Source: Opitutia bacterium UBA957
GTDB lineage: Bacteria; Verrucomicrobiota; Verrucomicrobiia; Opitutales; UBA953
Direction of reading: 5' to 3'
Assembly: GCA_002293065.1 (NCBI GenBank)
Contig: DBCN01000012.1
Location: 281 to 6,736 of the forward strand
Length of the DNA: 6,456 bases
A model generated the notes under the pieces. The model did not search any database. It saw only the letters and a program-made list of their open reading frames with translations, and had not been told where the DNA came from. Each line of letters begins with the position of its first letter. The first letter of the stretch is position 1. Positions 1 to 5,579 of this stretch are shown here, in pieces. Position numbers and translations under genes: made by a program.

Positions 1-437
1 AAGAGGTCGAGGAATTCGCGCTGCTCCATCCAAGCCTTCTTCTTCTCGGGATCGGTTTCCCCGATCGCGGCGGCCAAACGGGCCTTCTCGCCGGCGTCCG
101 TCGCGCGGTCGTGCAGGAGCTGCGCGAACTTGTAGGTCGGGCCGTTCAGGGACAGCCGCTTCGATAAGGCCTGTTGCAGCGCGATGGGTGCCGTATCTTT
201 GGGAATCGTGACCTGCTCGTCGCCGGTGAAGCCAGCGGCTTTCAGCACCGCCGCGACGGCCTGCGGGTTATTGGTCGGGTACACCCCGAGGGAATCTCCA
301 CATTTATAGGACAGACCGCTGCCCACCATGGAGACCGAAAAGTGCTGCGTATCCTTTTGGCTGGAGGCGGCGCTGAGGCGGCGCCGGTCAACGAGGCGAG
401 CCGGGAACGGGTTGTTCTTGTCGTAAGGAGCGGACAT
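1..437 (-). CDS. cysJ: CysJ-like sulfite reductase flavoprotein (FAD/NADPH reductase part), N-terminal fragment
   Basis: The gene is read leftward and truncated by the window edge; 145 codons are visible. The protein resembles the FAD-binding domain of sulfite reductase alpha subunit and related diflavin reductases (FAD_binding_1 type). It has an NPFPA segment at residues 9-13, then K28-D-T-x-H32, and then SGLSYKCGDSLGVYPTNNP at residues 40-58. This parallels the SGLRYQPGDALGV region of E. coli CysJ, as I recall it. In the family this domain passes electrons from NADPH through FAD to a flavodoxin or flavodoxin-like domain and on to the sulfite reductase hemoprotein in assimilatory sulfur metabolism. 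The ATG at 437 places the start directly at the linker before the FAD domain, so the usual N-terminal flavodoxin (FMN) domain is absent. The frame stays open upstream only to the stop codon of the preceding gene, 60 bp away, and includes a TTG 24 bp upstream as a less likely start. No clear ribosome site is seen. Role is family-based; the exact electron acceptor is not determined. Confidence 0.8.
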   Translation of the reverse strand, partial: MSAPYDKNNPFPARLVDRRRLSAASSQKDTQHFSVSMVGSGLSYKCGDSLGVYPTNNPQAVAAVLKAAGFTGDEQVTIPKDTAPIALQQALSKRLSLNGPTYKFAQLLHDRATDAGEKARLAAAIGETDPEKKKAWMEQREFLDL

Positions 438-497
438 GGCGAAGCGGCAGGATGCAACCAACCCCACCCGGCCAACAATCCTAAAAACGCCGAAGGG

Positions 498-1190
498 CTA
501 CTTCCAAATCTTCACCCAGTCGACTTCCACGTCATCCGGCAACTTGGCCGGCTGGAGGTCCTTACGTTCAAAATCCGAGACCCAATGGCCCAGGAAAAGA
601 TACATGGGTTCCTTCACTTCGGGCTTATCGAGTTTATGGACGAGCTTGCCGTTGAAATACCAAGCATATTGCCGATCCGTCCAGAGGAAGCCGTAGGTGC
701 AGAATCCTTTCGAAACCTGGCCGGGCCTGTTGTTCAAATCGGTCTTGATCGGGCGCAATTCGCGCACGCCCCTGGAGTCACCGATCTTCGCCCACGGGAT
801 GAGTTTATCGTCGCCGAAGCATTCGAAAAGCAGCGCCGCCGCCGGCGGCTCGCTGGCCGCCTTGTTGCGGACCACGAAGGCGCCATGATGGCCTCGGGTC
901 GCGGGGAAACGGATCAAAGCCTCGAAATAGCCCTGCTGCTGCGTGAACTTCTCCCGGGTGCTCAGGCCACTCCCCTGCCAGCCGTCGGGGCGCTCGCGCA
1001 TGGAAATGACCAGCTTCCCGTCCTTGATGGAGATGACCTGCCGATCGCCCTCGTACGTCCATTTGGTCTCGTCGATCGCGGCGTCCTTGAACTCGTCGGA
1101 CCAGACCAATTTCATGGCCGAGGACGGCGGGTTCGCCCACAGGGCGACCGTCGTCAGGCAAAGGGCGAAAAAGGACTTCATGAGGATCAT
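498..1190 (-). CDS. Secreted GH16-fold (concanavalin A-like lectin/glucanase) protein, catalytic site degenerate; paralogue B
   Basis: A 230-residue protein. The chosen ATG at 1190 overlaps the stop of the upstream paralogue (ATGA), suggesting translational coupling; an in-frame ATG at 1181 is an alternative. Residues 1-19 form a Sec-type signal peptide (hydrophobic FFALCLTTVALWA, then N-P-P), so export is likely. The mature part follows the glycoside hydrolase 16 fold: LVWSDEF (28-34), D40-ETKW, GYFEA (87-91), TYGFLWT (165-171), the NGK hairpin (180-182), EPMYLFL (194-200) and the final VEVDWVKIW strand (221-229). The family catalytic motif E-x-D-x-x-E is here A118-x-L120-x-x-E123: the nucleophile Glu and the middle Asp are lost and only the acid/base-equivalent Glu remains. 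Hydrolysis by the normal retaining mechanism is therefore unlikely; carbohydrate binding or a structural role is more plausible. It lies 60 bp upstream of the CysJ-like gene in the same direction. Fold assignment is confident; function is unknown. Confidence 0.85.
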   Translation of the reverse strand: MILMKSFFALCLTTVALWANPPSSAMKLVWSDEFKDAAIDETKWTYEGDRQVISIKDGKLVISMRERPDGWQGSGLSTREKFTQQQGYFEALIRFPATRGHHGAFVVRNKAASEPPAAALLFECFGDDKLIPWAKIGDSRGVRELRPIKTDLNNRPGQVSKGFCTYGFLWTDRQYAWYFNGKLVHKLDKPEVKEPMYLFLGHWVSDFERKDLQPAKLPDDVEVDWVKIWK

Positions 1191-1888
1191 CGGTAGACCT
1201 TGACCCAGTCGATCTGCAGGGCCTCGGGTGGATTGGCGGGGTCGGGGAAGGACTTGATGATGCCGCCTTCGGGAGTGTGGTGAATGAATTCCACATACAT
1301 CGGGGTCATCGGGTTGGACTTGATGTCCTGCCGGTGGACCTGCTTCCCGTTCACGTACCAGGCAAAGTACTTCGGCGTCCAATGGATGCCGTAGGTTTGG
1401 AACTTCCGGTAGGATGCGCCCCCATCGAAGTTGATGTCATGCTTCACCGGTCGGAGCATGCGAATGCCGCCGTTGTCGGCGACCTGCGTGGTGGGCGCGA
1501 TCTTGTCGTCACCCCAGCCTTCGAAGAAAATCCGCGCGGACGGAGGTTCTTCGAGGCTCTTGTTGCGCACCTCGAAACGGGCGGCGCGACCGCCGGTCTG
1601 GATCATGCGGATCGACGCCTCGAAATACCCTTGAGCCTGGGTGAACTTATTGGCGGTGTTGATTCCGGTGCTCTGCCAGTAGGTGGATTCCTTGCCCGGC
1701 AACATCGCCAGCACGAGTTTGCCATCCTTGATGCTGACGGAACCCGCGTTGCGGTTGTGGACATTCCATTTGGTCTCGTCGATCGCCGGACCATCGAAGT
1801 TTTCGGTCCAGACCAATTTCATGCCCCCGTTGGGCGCGGCCCAAACGGACGAAGCTAAGCAAGCCAACAAGACAGGAAGGAGACGCAT
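1187..1888 (-). CDS. Secreted GH16-fold (concanavalin A-like lectin/glucanase) protein, catalytic site degenerate; paralogue A
   Basis: A 233-residue protein and the first gene of the tandem pair. The ATG at 1888 is preferred because it starts directly with a signal peptide (LLPVLLACLASSVWA, cleavage probably before A-P-N). A TTG at 1915 would add nine residues without a signal-like start. GH16-fold landmarks are LVWTENF (25-31), AIDETKW (35-41), GYFEASIR (87-94), TYGIHWT (165-171), NGK (180-182), PMYVEF (196-201) and a terminal IDWVKVY strand (226-232). The catalytic motif is A118-x-I120-x-x-E123 instead of E-x-D-x-x-E, the same losses at the same residue numbers as in paralogue B. Shared blocks such as SIKDGKLV, EVRNK/VVRNK and the GWGDDK/CFGDDK stretch after E123 show the two arose by duplication. 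Its stop overlaps the next start by 4 bp. It begins 63 bp after rluB and may be read from the rluB transcript; no convincing promoter of its own was found. Substrate unknown. Confidence 0.85.
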   Translation of the reverse strand: MRLLPVLLACLASSVWAAPNGGMKLVWTENFDGPAIDETKWNVHNRNAGSVSIKDGKLVLAMLPGKESTYWQSTGINTANKFTQAQGYFEASIRMIQTGGRAARFEVRNKSLEEPPSARIFFEGWGDDKIAPTTQVADNGGIRMLRPVKHDINFDGGASYRKFQTYGIHWTPKYFAWYVNGKQVHRQDIKSNPMTPMYVEFIHHTPEGGIIKSFPDPANPPEALQIDWVKVYR

Positions 1889-1951
1889 GGGGTTAGCGGG
1901 CACCCCATGAAACAAGGCGATTTCCCCCAGATTGCAAGCGGGTTGGGCCGC

Positions 1952-2656
1952 TTAATTCTCAAAAATCATGTCGATTTCCTTGCGGGAAAGCGGACGGCAA
2001 TCCCCGGAAGGCATCCGCCGCAGGACCAAGCTGCCGATCTGGAAGCGCCGGAGGACCTTGACGTGGAAACCGAAGATCTCGAACAAGCGGCGGATTTCGC
2101 GCTTACGGCCTTGGTCGAGATGCACCTCCAACTGGGTGGGGACGTCCGGATTACGGATGACCTTCTTGAACTTCAGGCGCTCCCCTTCCTCCACGGCGCC
2201 CTTGAGCAGGCGCGGGGTGAGCTTCGGATCGTAGTCGCGATTGAGGTGCACCTCGTAGCGCTTCACAACGCCACCGGAAGGATGCATGACCTTGTTCGCC
2301 AAGGCACCATCGTTGGTCAAAAGCAGCAGGCCTTCGGAATCCTTGTCGAGACGCCCCACGCAGAAAAGACGAAGCGGTGCGTATTCAGGCGGTACCATCT
2401 CGAAGACCGTATGGCCGCCATGGGAGTCGTCGTTCGTGCAGAGGAAGCCTTTCGGCTTGTTCATCATGAGCACGACCGTGCGGGCGAGTGGCTTGATTTC
2501 GCGGCCCTGGCAACGCACGACATCGACCGCCGGATCCACCGGTTGGCCCGTGGCGGCGACCTTACCGTTGATCAGGACTTGTCCGTCCGCCACCAGGCGT
2601 TCCGCATCCCGACGGGAGCAGAGCCCCGCTTGGGCGAGGAACTTATGGATGCGCAT
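1952..2656 (-). CDS. rluB: rRNA pseudouridine synthase, RsuA/RluB/E/F family
   Basis: A 234-residue cytoplasmic enzyme that isomerises a specific uridine to pseudouridine in ribosomal RNA; in the RluB subgroup the target lies in the peptidyl-transferase region of 23S rRNA. An N-terminal S4 RNA-binding domain covers residues 1-48 (IHKFLAQAGLCSRRDAERL, then V-L-I-N-G-K). The catalytic motif GRLDKDSEGLLLLTNDG lies at residues 101-117, with D104 as the expected catalytic Asp. KRYEV (132-136) and QGRKREIRRLFE (182-193) complete the family pattern. The ATG at 2656 starts exactly at the S4 domain and has AAGG four nucleotides upstream. The frame stays open a further 19 codons upstream, but that stretch has no domain support. 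Its 5' side faces folD across a 120-bp divergent gap, and two GH16-like genes follow in the same direction. Family is certain; assignment to RluB rather than another member (RluE, RluF, RsuA) is a best guess from length and sequence. Confidence 0.93.
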   Translation of the reverse strand: MRIHKFLAQAGLCSRRDAERLVADGQVLINGKVAATGQPVDPAVDVVRCQGREIKPLARTVVLMMNKPKGFLCTNDDSHGGHTVFEMVPPEYAPLRLFCVGRLDKDSEGLLLLTNDGALANKVMHPSGGVVKRYEVHLNRDYDPKLTPRLLKGAVEEGERLKFKKVIRNPDVPTQLEVHLDQGRKREIRRLFEIFGFHVKVLRRFQIGSLVLRRMPSGDCRPLSRKEIDMIFEN

Positions 2657-2730
2657 GGGACCTTCGGACACGGACAGACGACTAGACCCTTCCGGGGGCC
2701 AAGGGCGAGACAATCAATGCAGGGGCGGAC

Positions 2731-2736
2731 GATAAC
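2731..2736 (+). promoter_or_regulatory. Candidate promoter -10 for the folD operon
   Basis: GATAAC at 2731-2736 (four of six matches to TATAAT) follows GAGACA at 2707-2712 (four of six matches to TTGACA) with an 18-nt spacer. It lies in the divergent gap, about 40 bp before the folD start, followed by a C/T-rich stretch. The match is modest and based on sigma-70 consensus only; no clear counterpart was found for rluB in the other direction. Confidence 0.3.
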
Positions 2737-2776
2737 TTTTCTCGCCCTCCCCGCCCACAGCCCCCAAACAAGTGCC

Positions 2777-3649
2777 ATGCGCCTCATCGACGGTAACGCC
2801 ACCGCCCAGCAAGTCCTCGCCGAAGTCAAGGCCCGCGTGGACAAACTCGCCCCGCTCGTACCCCATGTCGCCTTCGTGCGCGTGGGTGACGACCCCGCTT
2901 CCGTTTCCTACGTCACCAAGAAGCAGAAGACCGCCGCCGAGGTCGGCATGCGCGCCAGCCTGCAGCTCTTCCCCGAAACGGTCACCAAGGAAGCCTTGTT
3001 CGCTCACCTGGATCAACTGAACGCCGACCCTTCGGTGCACGGCATCCTGATCCAAGCCCCGTTGCCCAAGCACCTCCCGGAAACCGAAGTCTTCAATCGC
3101 GTGTCGCCGGACAAAGACGTCGACGGCTTCGGCACGCAGAGCATCGGTCGACTCGTCCAAGAACTTCCCGGTGCCTTTGCGGCCTGCACTCCAGCGGGCG
3201 TCATCGAGCTCCTCCGCCGCTCCGGCGTGGAAACGGCGGGCAAGCACGCCGTCGTGGTGGGCCGTTCGCTCATCGTCGGCAAACCGGCGGCGGTCCTGCT
3301 CCTCGCGAAGGGCTGCGACTGCACGGTCACCATCGCCCACTCGCGCACCAAGGACTTGGCGGCCATCGTCCGCCAAGCCGACATCGTCGTGGCGGCCATC
3401 GGCAAGCCCCGCTTCATCACCTCCGACATGGTCAAGCCCGGCGCCGTGGTCATCGACGTCGGCATCAACCGCGTGCCCGACGCCACCAAGAAGACCGGAT
3501 ACCGTATCGTCGGCGACGTCGACTTCGACGCCGTGTCCCCGCGGTGCGAAGCCATCACGCCCGTCCCCGGCGGCGTGGGCCCGATGACCGTCGCGATGCT
3601 CATGAAGAACACGCTCGACGCCTGCGAGCGCGCCCAAGCCCGTGGTTAA
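2777..3649 (+). CDS. folD: Bifunctional methylenetetrahydrofolate dehydrogenase / methenyltetrahydrofolate cyclohydrolase
   Basis: A 290-residue cytosolic enzyme, close to the usual FolD length. It interconverts 5,10-methylene-, 5,10-methenyl- and 10-formyl-tetrahydrofolate using NADP, supplying one-carbon units for purines and formyl-Met. Visible hallmarks are Y45-VTK-K49 (Tyr and catalytic Lys), GILIQAPLP (89-97), PDKDVDGF (111-118), the CTPAG loop (137-141; the usual Pro before Cys is Ala), the dinucleotide-binding VVGRSLIVGKPAAVLLL (160-176), VIDVGINR (225-232) and the C-terminal signature ITPVPGGVGPMT (260-271). The ATG at 2777 begins with MRLIDG, the standard FolD N-terminus. The frame is open for 870 bp further upstream, but only through the antisense of rluB, so a longer start is rejected. 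Its last 8 bp overlap the next gene, so it probably heads an operon with the RDD protein and the hydrolase. Confidence 0.97.
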   Translation: MRLIDGNATAQQVLAEVKARVDKLAPLVPHVAFVRVGDDPASVSYVTKKQKTAAEVGMRASLQLFPETVTKEALFAHLDQLNADPSVHGILIQAPLPKHLPETEVFNRVSPDKDVDGFGTQSIGRLVQELPGAFAACTPAGVIELLRRSGVETAGKHAVVVGRSLIVGKPAAVLLLAKGCDCTVTIAHSRTKDLAAIVRQADIVVAAIGKPRFITSDMVKPGAVVIDVGINRVPDATKKTGYRIVGDVDFDAVSPRCEAITPVPGGVGPMTVAMLMKNTLDACERAQARG

Positions 3650-4241
3650 TCCGCCCCCGATCCCGCCGCCCCCCGCAGGATACTGGTGGCGCACCTTGGC
3701 CTGCCTGGCGGACATCATCCCGCTGATGATCCTCGGCTGGGCCTTGGCCGGACTCCTGGCCGGCACGGAAGAACTCGCCGCCCGCCAGCAGGCCGACGAC
3801 TGGACCAAGCGCTTCACGGAACAATACGTGAAAGCGATCAAGAGCGGCTCCCCGCGCGACCTGCAGCTCATCAAGGACATGGCGCTCAACCCGAAGGATG
3901 CCGATGTCCAAGCCTTCACGACGTGGTATTCTTTCCAAGGCAACGTCAGCTTCGTCACGATGCTCCTCGCGCTCGCGCTGCAGGAATGGCTCCTCGCCGG
4001 CCGGACGCTCGGCAAACGCATCTTCAACCTCCGGACGATCGGACTGCCCGACACCGAGCCGCCCGGCTTCCTTCCCTCCCTGCTGCGCTCGGCCTGGAAG
4101 GCGGCCTTCTTCGCGCTCCCGAATCCTTTCTTCATGCTGCTCGGCATCGTGAATTTCCACGTGCCGCTCTTCCGCCGCGACAAAAGGGCGTGGCATGACC
4201 TGTGGACGCGTACGCAGGTCGTCGACGGCAAGGGAGACTAA
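3642..4241 (+). CDS. RDD family integral membrane protein
   Basis: A 199-residue inner-membrane protein of the RDD family; no function is established for most members, and some are linked to ion or solute transport. The start is GTG at 3642, inside folD (8-bp overlap). No ATG is available before the conserved region, and no Shine-Dalgarno is seen, so translation is probably coupled to folD. Order of parts: a proline-rich N-terminus (PPPIPPPP, 4-11); the first family signature R17-x-x-A20-x-x-x-D24 running into a membrane helix (about 20-41); a hydrophilic, charged insert of about 60 residues (42-101); a second helix (about 102-118) leading into GRTLGKRIFNLRTI (120-133); a third hydrophobic stretch (about 154-172); and the C-terminal signature HDLWTRTQVV (185-194). 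The following hydrolase starts 7 nt downstream. Family assignment is firm; role is unknown. Confidence 0.88.
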   Translation: MVNPPPIPPPPAGYWWRTLACLADIIPLMILGWALAGLLAGTEELAARQQADDWTKRFTEQYVKAIKSGSPRDLQLIKDMALNPKDADVQAFTTWYSFQGNVSFVTMLLALALQEWLLAGRTLGKRIFNLRTIGLPDTEPPGFLPSLLRSAWKAAFFALPNPFFMLLGIVNFHVPLFRRDKRAWHDLWTRTQVVDGKGD

Positions 4242-4248
4242 TCCCTCG

Positions 4249-5130
4249 ATGCGCCTCGCCCTGCTCTGCCTGACCTTGGCGAACGCGCTCGCGGCGACGG
4301 ACCTGACGTTGCCTCCGTTGACGGCGAACGGACCGCAGCCGGGGAAACGCGCCGCCATGACGCCGCCGGAATACGCCGGCACGCAGGTCCATCATCTGAT
4401 CGCCCTGCCCGATGACTGGACCCCCGACTGGCAGGCCAAGGGCAGGCGCTGGCCGGTGATCGCCGAGTATACCGGCAACTATTTCCCGACCTCCGGTTCG
4501 ACCGGCGAAGTCGAAGGCGCCGCCCTCGGCTACGGCCTGTCGCGCGGCCGGGCCATCTGGGTCGTCTTGCCCTACGTCGCCAAGGATCGCACCAAGAACG
4601 AGCGCACGTGGTGGGGCGATATCGACGCCACCGTCGGTTACGCCAAGGCGAACCTCCCGCGGATCTGCGCGGAGTTCGGCGGCGACCCCAGGAAGGTCGT
4701 CCTCTGCGGCTTCTCCCGGGGCGCCATCGGCGTCTCGTTCCTCGGCCTGCACGACGACGAGGTCGCCCAGCTCTGGTGCGGCCTGTGGGCCCACGATCAC
4801 TTCGACGGGATGCTCGAGTGGAAGGGCCAGCCTTGGGGCTCCCCGCTCGCACGTTACCGCGAGGATGCGTCCGTCCGCCTGCGTCGGCTCAACGGCCGCC
4901 CTCTGCTCGTCACCCAGGCGGGCGCGGAGACCAAGAAGTTCGTCGCCGCCGTCGCGCCGACGAACGTCGAATTTCTCGACGTCGACATGGCCGCGCTCTT
5001 CGGGACCTTCCCCAACGCTTTCGTGAAGCATCCGCACAATGACCGCTGGCCGCTGCGTGACGGTCCGGCGACCGAAGCCGCGCGGGCGTGGTTCGCGCGC
5101 GCGACGCAGACGGAAATAGGTTCGAAATAA
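4249..5130 (+). CDS. Secreted alpha/beta hydrolase (putative esterase)
   Basis: A 293-residue exported protein. The ATG at 4249 gives a signal peptide directly (MRLALLCLTLANALA, cleavage about residue 15), and AGGGAG at 4231-4236 is a plausible if distant ribosome site. An upstream ATG at 4195 overlaps the RDD gene and would bury the signal. Alpha/beta-hydrolase evidence: a strand with a likely oxyanion region (RWPVIAEYTGNY, 68-79), WVVLPYV (104-110), and the nucleophile elbow GFSRGA at 154-159 with S156 as presumed nucleophile, after KVVLC. A late His pair in KHPHND (H261 and H263) is well placed for the catalytic His. The acid is unclear: where an Asp is expected near residue 227 the sequence reads AGAETKK, so E227 or another acidic residue may serve. 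It sits 7 nt after the RDD gene, probably on the folD transcript. Esterase activity is inferred from the fold; the substrate cannot be told. Confidence 0.8.
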   Translation: MRLALLCLTLANALAATDLTLPPLTANGPQPGKRAAMTPPEYAGTQVHHLIALPDDWTPDWQAKGRRWPVIAEYTGNYFPTSGSTGEVEGAALGYGLSRGRAIWVVLPYVAKDRTKNERTWWGDIDATVGYAKANLPRICAEFGGDPRKVVLCGFSRGAIGVSFLGLHDDEVAQLWCGLWAHDHFDGMLEWKGQPWGSPLARYREDASVRLRRLNGRPLLVTQAGAETKKFVAAVAPTNVEFLDVDMAALFGTFPNAFVKHPHNDRWPLRDGPATEAARAWFARATQTEIGSK

Positions 5131-5137
5131 ACCTCCG

Positions 5138-5150
5138 CGGAGTCGCTCCG
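5138..5150 (+). terminator. Weak hairpin just after the hydrolase gene
   Basis: CGGAG TCG CTCCG forms a perfect 5-bp stem with a 3-nt loop starting 7 bp after the stop codon. It overlaps the 10-bp palindrome CTCCGCGGAG at 5133-5142. No T-run follows, so termination here is only possible, not shown. Confidence 0.25.
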
Positions 5151-5160
5151 AATAGTTTCA

Positions 5161-5220
5161 GCGGACCTAATCATGTCGGCTGTTTTACTAATCGTGATTC
5201 ACGATGGAAAGCTGACCTAA
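5161..5220. repeat. Pair of 10-bp direct repeats 50 bp apart
   Basis: GCGGACCTAA (5161-5170) and GCTGACCTAA (5211-5220) match at nine of ten positions at an exact 50-bp offset and bracket a 15-bp palindrome. They lie in the gene-free, lower-GC stretch. They could be protein-binding sites or chance; function unknown. Confidence 0.35.
5191..5205. repeat. 15-bp odd palindrome, operator-like
   Basis: ATCGTGA-T-TCACGAT is a perfect 7-bp inverted repeat around one central base, a shape typical of dimeric regulator sites. It does not match an FNR box (TTGAT-N4-ATCAA). It is about 205 bp before ccoS and 60 bp after the hydrolase stop, so its target gene is unclear. Confidence 0.4.
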
Positions 5221-5276
5221 GAATCCAATATACGCCACGGCCTTTAAACATAAGCCTGCGACGAGGCACCATGCCT

Positions 5277-5319
5277 GCTTAGAATGATTTTAAGTTCTGA
5301 GCTTAAAATCATTCTAAGC
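5277..5319. repeat. Perfect 18-bp AT-rich inverted repeat with 7-nt loop
   Basis: The left arm GCTTAGAATGATTTTAAG (5277-5294) is the exact reverse complement of the right arm (5302-5319), separated by TTCTGAG. A G-T pair and a T-A pair inside the loop could lengthen the stem to 20. The arms have 5 G/C of 18 in otherwise GC-rich DNA. Neither side has a T-run, so it is not a classical intrinsic terminator, though a hairpin of this strength between two same-direction operons could still block read-through or protect the upstream mRNA end. A remnant mobile-element end or a regulator site are alternatives. Confidence 0.75.
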
Positions 5320-5360
5320 GACGGAAAATCTTCTCCGCCGCTCCGCGCAGCGGACGCGGA

Positions 5361-5388
5361 TTGAATGCGTCTGGCCGAGAGGTAATCT
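5361..5388 (+). promoter_or_regulatory. Candidate promoter for ccoS-ccoN
   Basis: TTGAAT (5361-5366) and TAATCT (5383-5388) are spaced 16 nt apart and end 23 bp before the ccoS ATG. Matches to the sigma-70 consensus are only four and three of six. No good FNR/ANR box, expected for oxygen-regulated cbb3 oxidases in many bacteria, was found nearby. Confidence 0.22.
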
Positions 5389-5411
5389 CAGGGCGTCGTC
5401 CCTTACGACCT

Positions 5412-5579
5412 ATGGCCGCCCTCGCTCTCACCGTCTTCTTCTCCGTCCTTCTGGCCCTGCTGGCCGCGCTGGCGTTCCTCTGGGACCAGCGCAACCGCGG
5501 CGAAGACGGCTACGACCGGGACTCCCTGCGCCCGCTGGACGAAGACGCCCGCCCCTCCGCCGACACCGAACTTCCATGA
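5412..5579 (+). CDS. ccoS: cbb3-type cytochrome oxidase assembly protein CcoS
   Basis: A 55-residue protein with one N-terminal membrane helix (about residues 4-23, very rich in Ala and Leu) followed by W24-DQRNRGEDGYDRDSLRPLDED. This is the small CcoS/FixS pattern: a single helix, then an acidic tail with a D-R and L-x-P-L-x-E-D-like segment. In the family CcoS is needed to mature the cbb3 oxidase, probably for haem b insertion into CcoN, in the inner membrane. The ATG at 5412 gives the standard N-terminus; an upstream ATG at 5361 would add 17 polar residues before the helix and lies on the candidate promoter. No Shine-Dalgarno is evident. Its stop overlaps the ccoN start (ATGA), which strongly supports the assignment and coupled translation. 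The gene was identified by size, topology and context together; sequence alone would be weaker. Confidence 0.83.
   Translation: MAALALTVFFSVLLALLAALAFLWDQRNRGEDGYDRDSLRPLDEDARPSADTELP

Larger units (their letters stand above)
5131..5411. other. Gene-free region between the folD and cco operons
   Basis: No credible protein is encoded here. The part from 5151 to 5280 is about 47% G+C and the palindrome about 30%, clearly below the flanking genes. Contents in order: a weak hairpin (5138-5150), direct repeats and an odd palindrome (5161-5220), the small hairpin AGGCA-CCA-TGCCT (about 5264-5276), the large perfect inverted repeat (5277-5319), then a GC-rich leader before ccoS with short stems such as GTCGT-CCCTT-ACGAC ending just before the start codon. 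The lower GC suggests either regulatory DNA or a fossil insertion. Confidence 0.6.

Noticed and set aside
438..497. Possible terminator between the second GH16-like gene and the CysJ-like gene (GCC-CTTC-GGC followed by GTTTTT, read leftward)
   Set aside because: Only a 3-bp stem, partly inside the stop codon region; too weak to call.
174..1196. 340-codon plus-strand open frame opposite the CysJ-like and GH16-like genes
   Set aside because: No recognisable domain; the minus-strand frames carry signal peptides and conserved motifs and explain the region.
1191..1382. 64-residue N-terminal extension of GH16-like paralogue B
   Set aside because: It lies inside paralogue A in another frame and would bury the signal peptide; the coupled ATG at 1190 is the sound start.
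1907..2776. Open frame continuing 290 codons upstream of folD in the same frame
   Set aside because: It runs antisense through rluB, has no domain character, and FolD begins normally with MRLIDG at 2777. The openness follows from GC-rich codon structure.
2714..4231. 505-codon open frame on the minus strand opposite folD and the RDD gene
   Set aside because: Low-complexity shadow translation rich in Gly, Arg, Asp and His; both overlapping plus-strand genes have full family signatures.
4132..5037. 301-codon minus-strand open frame opposite the hydrolase
   Set aside because: Composition is that of a reverse-strand shadow; the plus strand has a signal peptide and a GxSxG motif.
5277..5319. Integron attC site or CRISPR repeat
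   Set aside because: No attC core signature such as GTTRRRY paired with RYYYAAC, no imperfect-stem features, and only a single inverted repeat without spacers.
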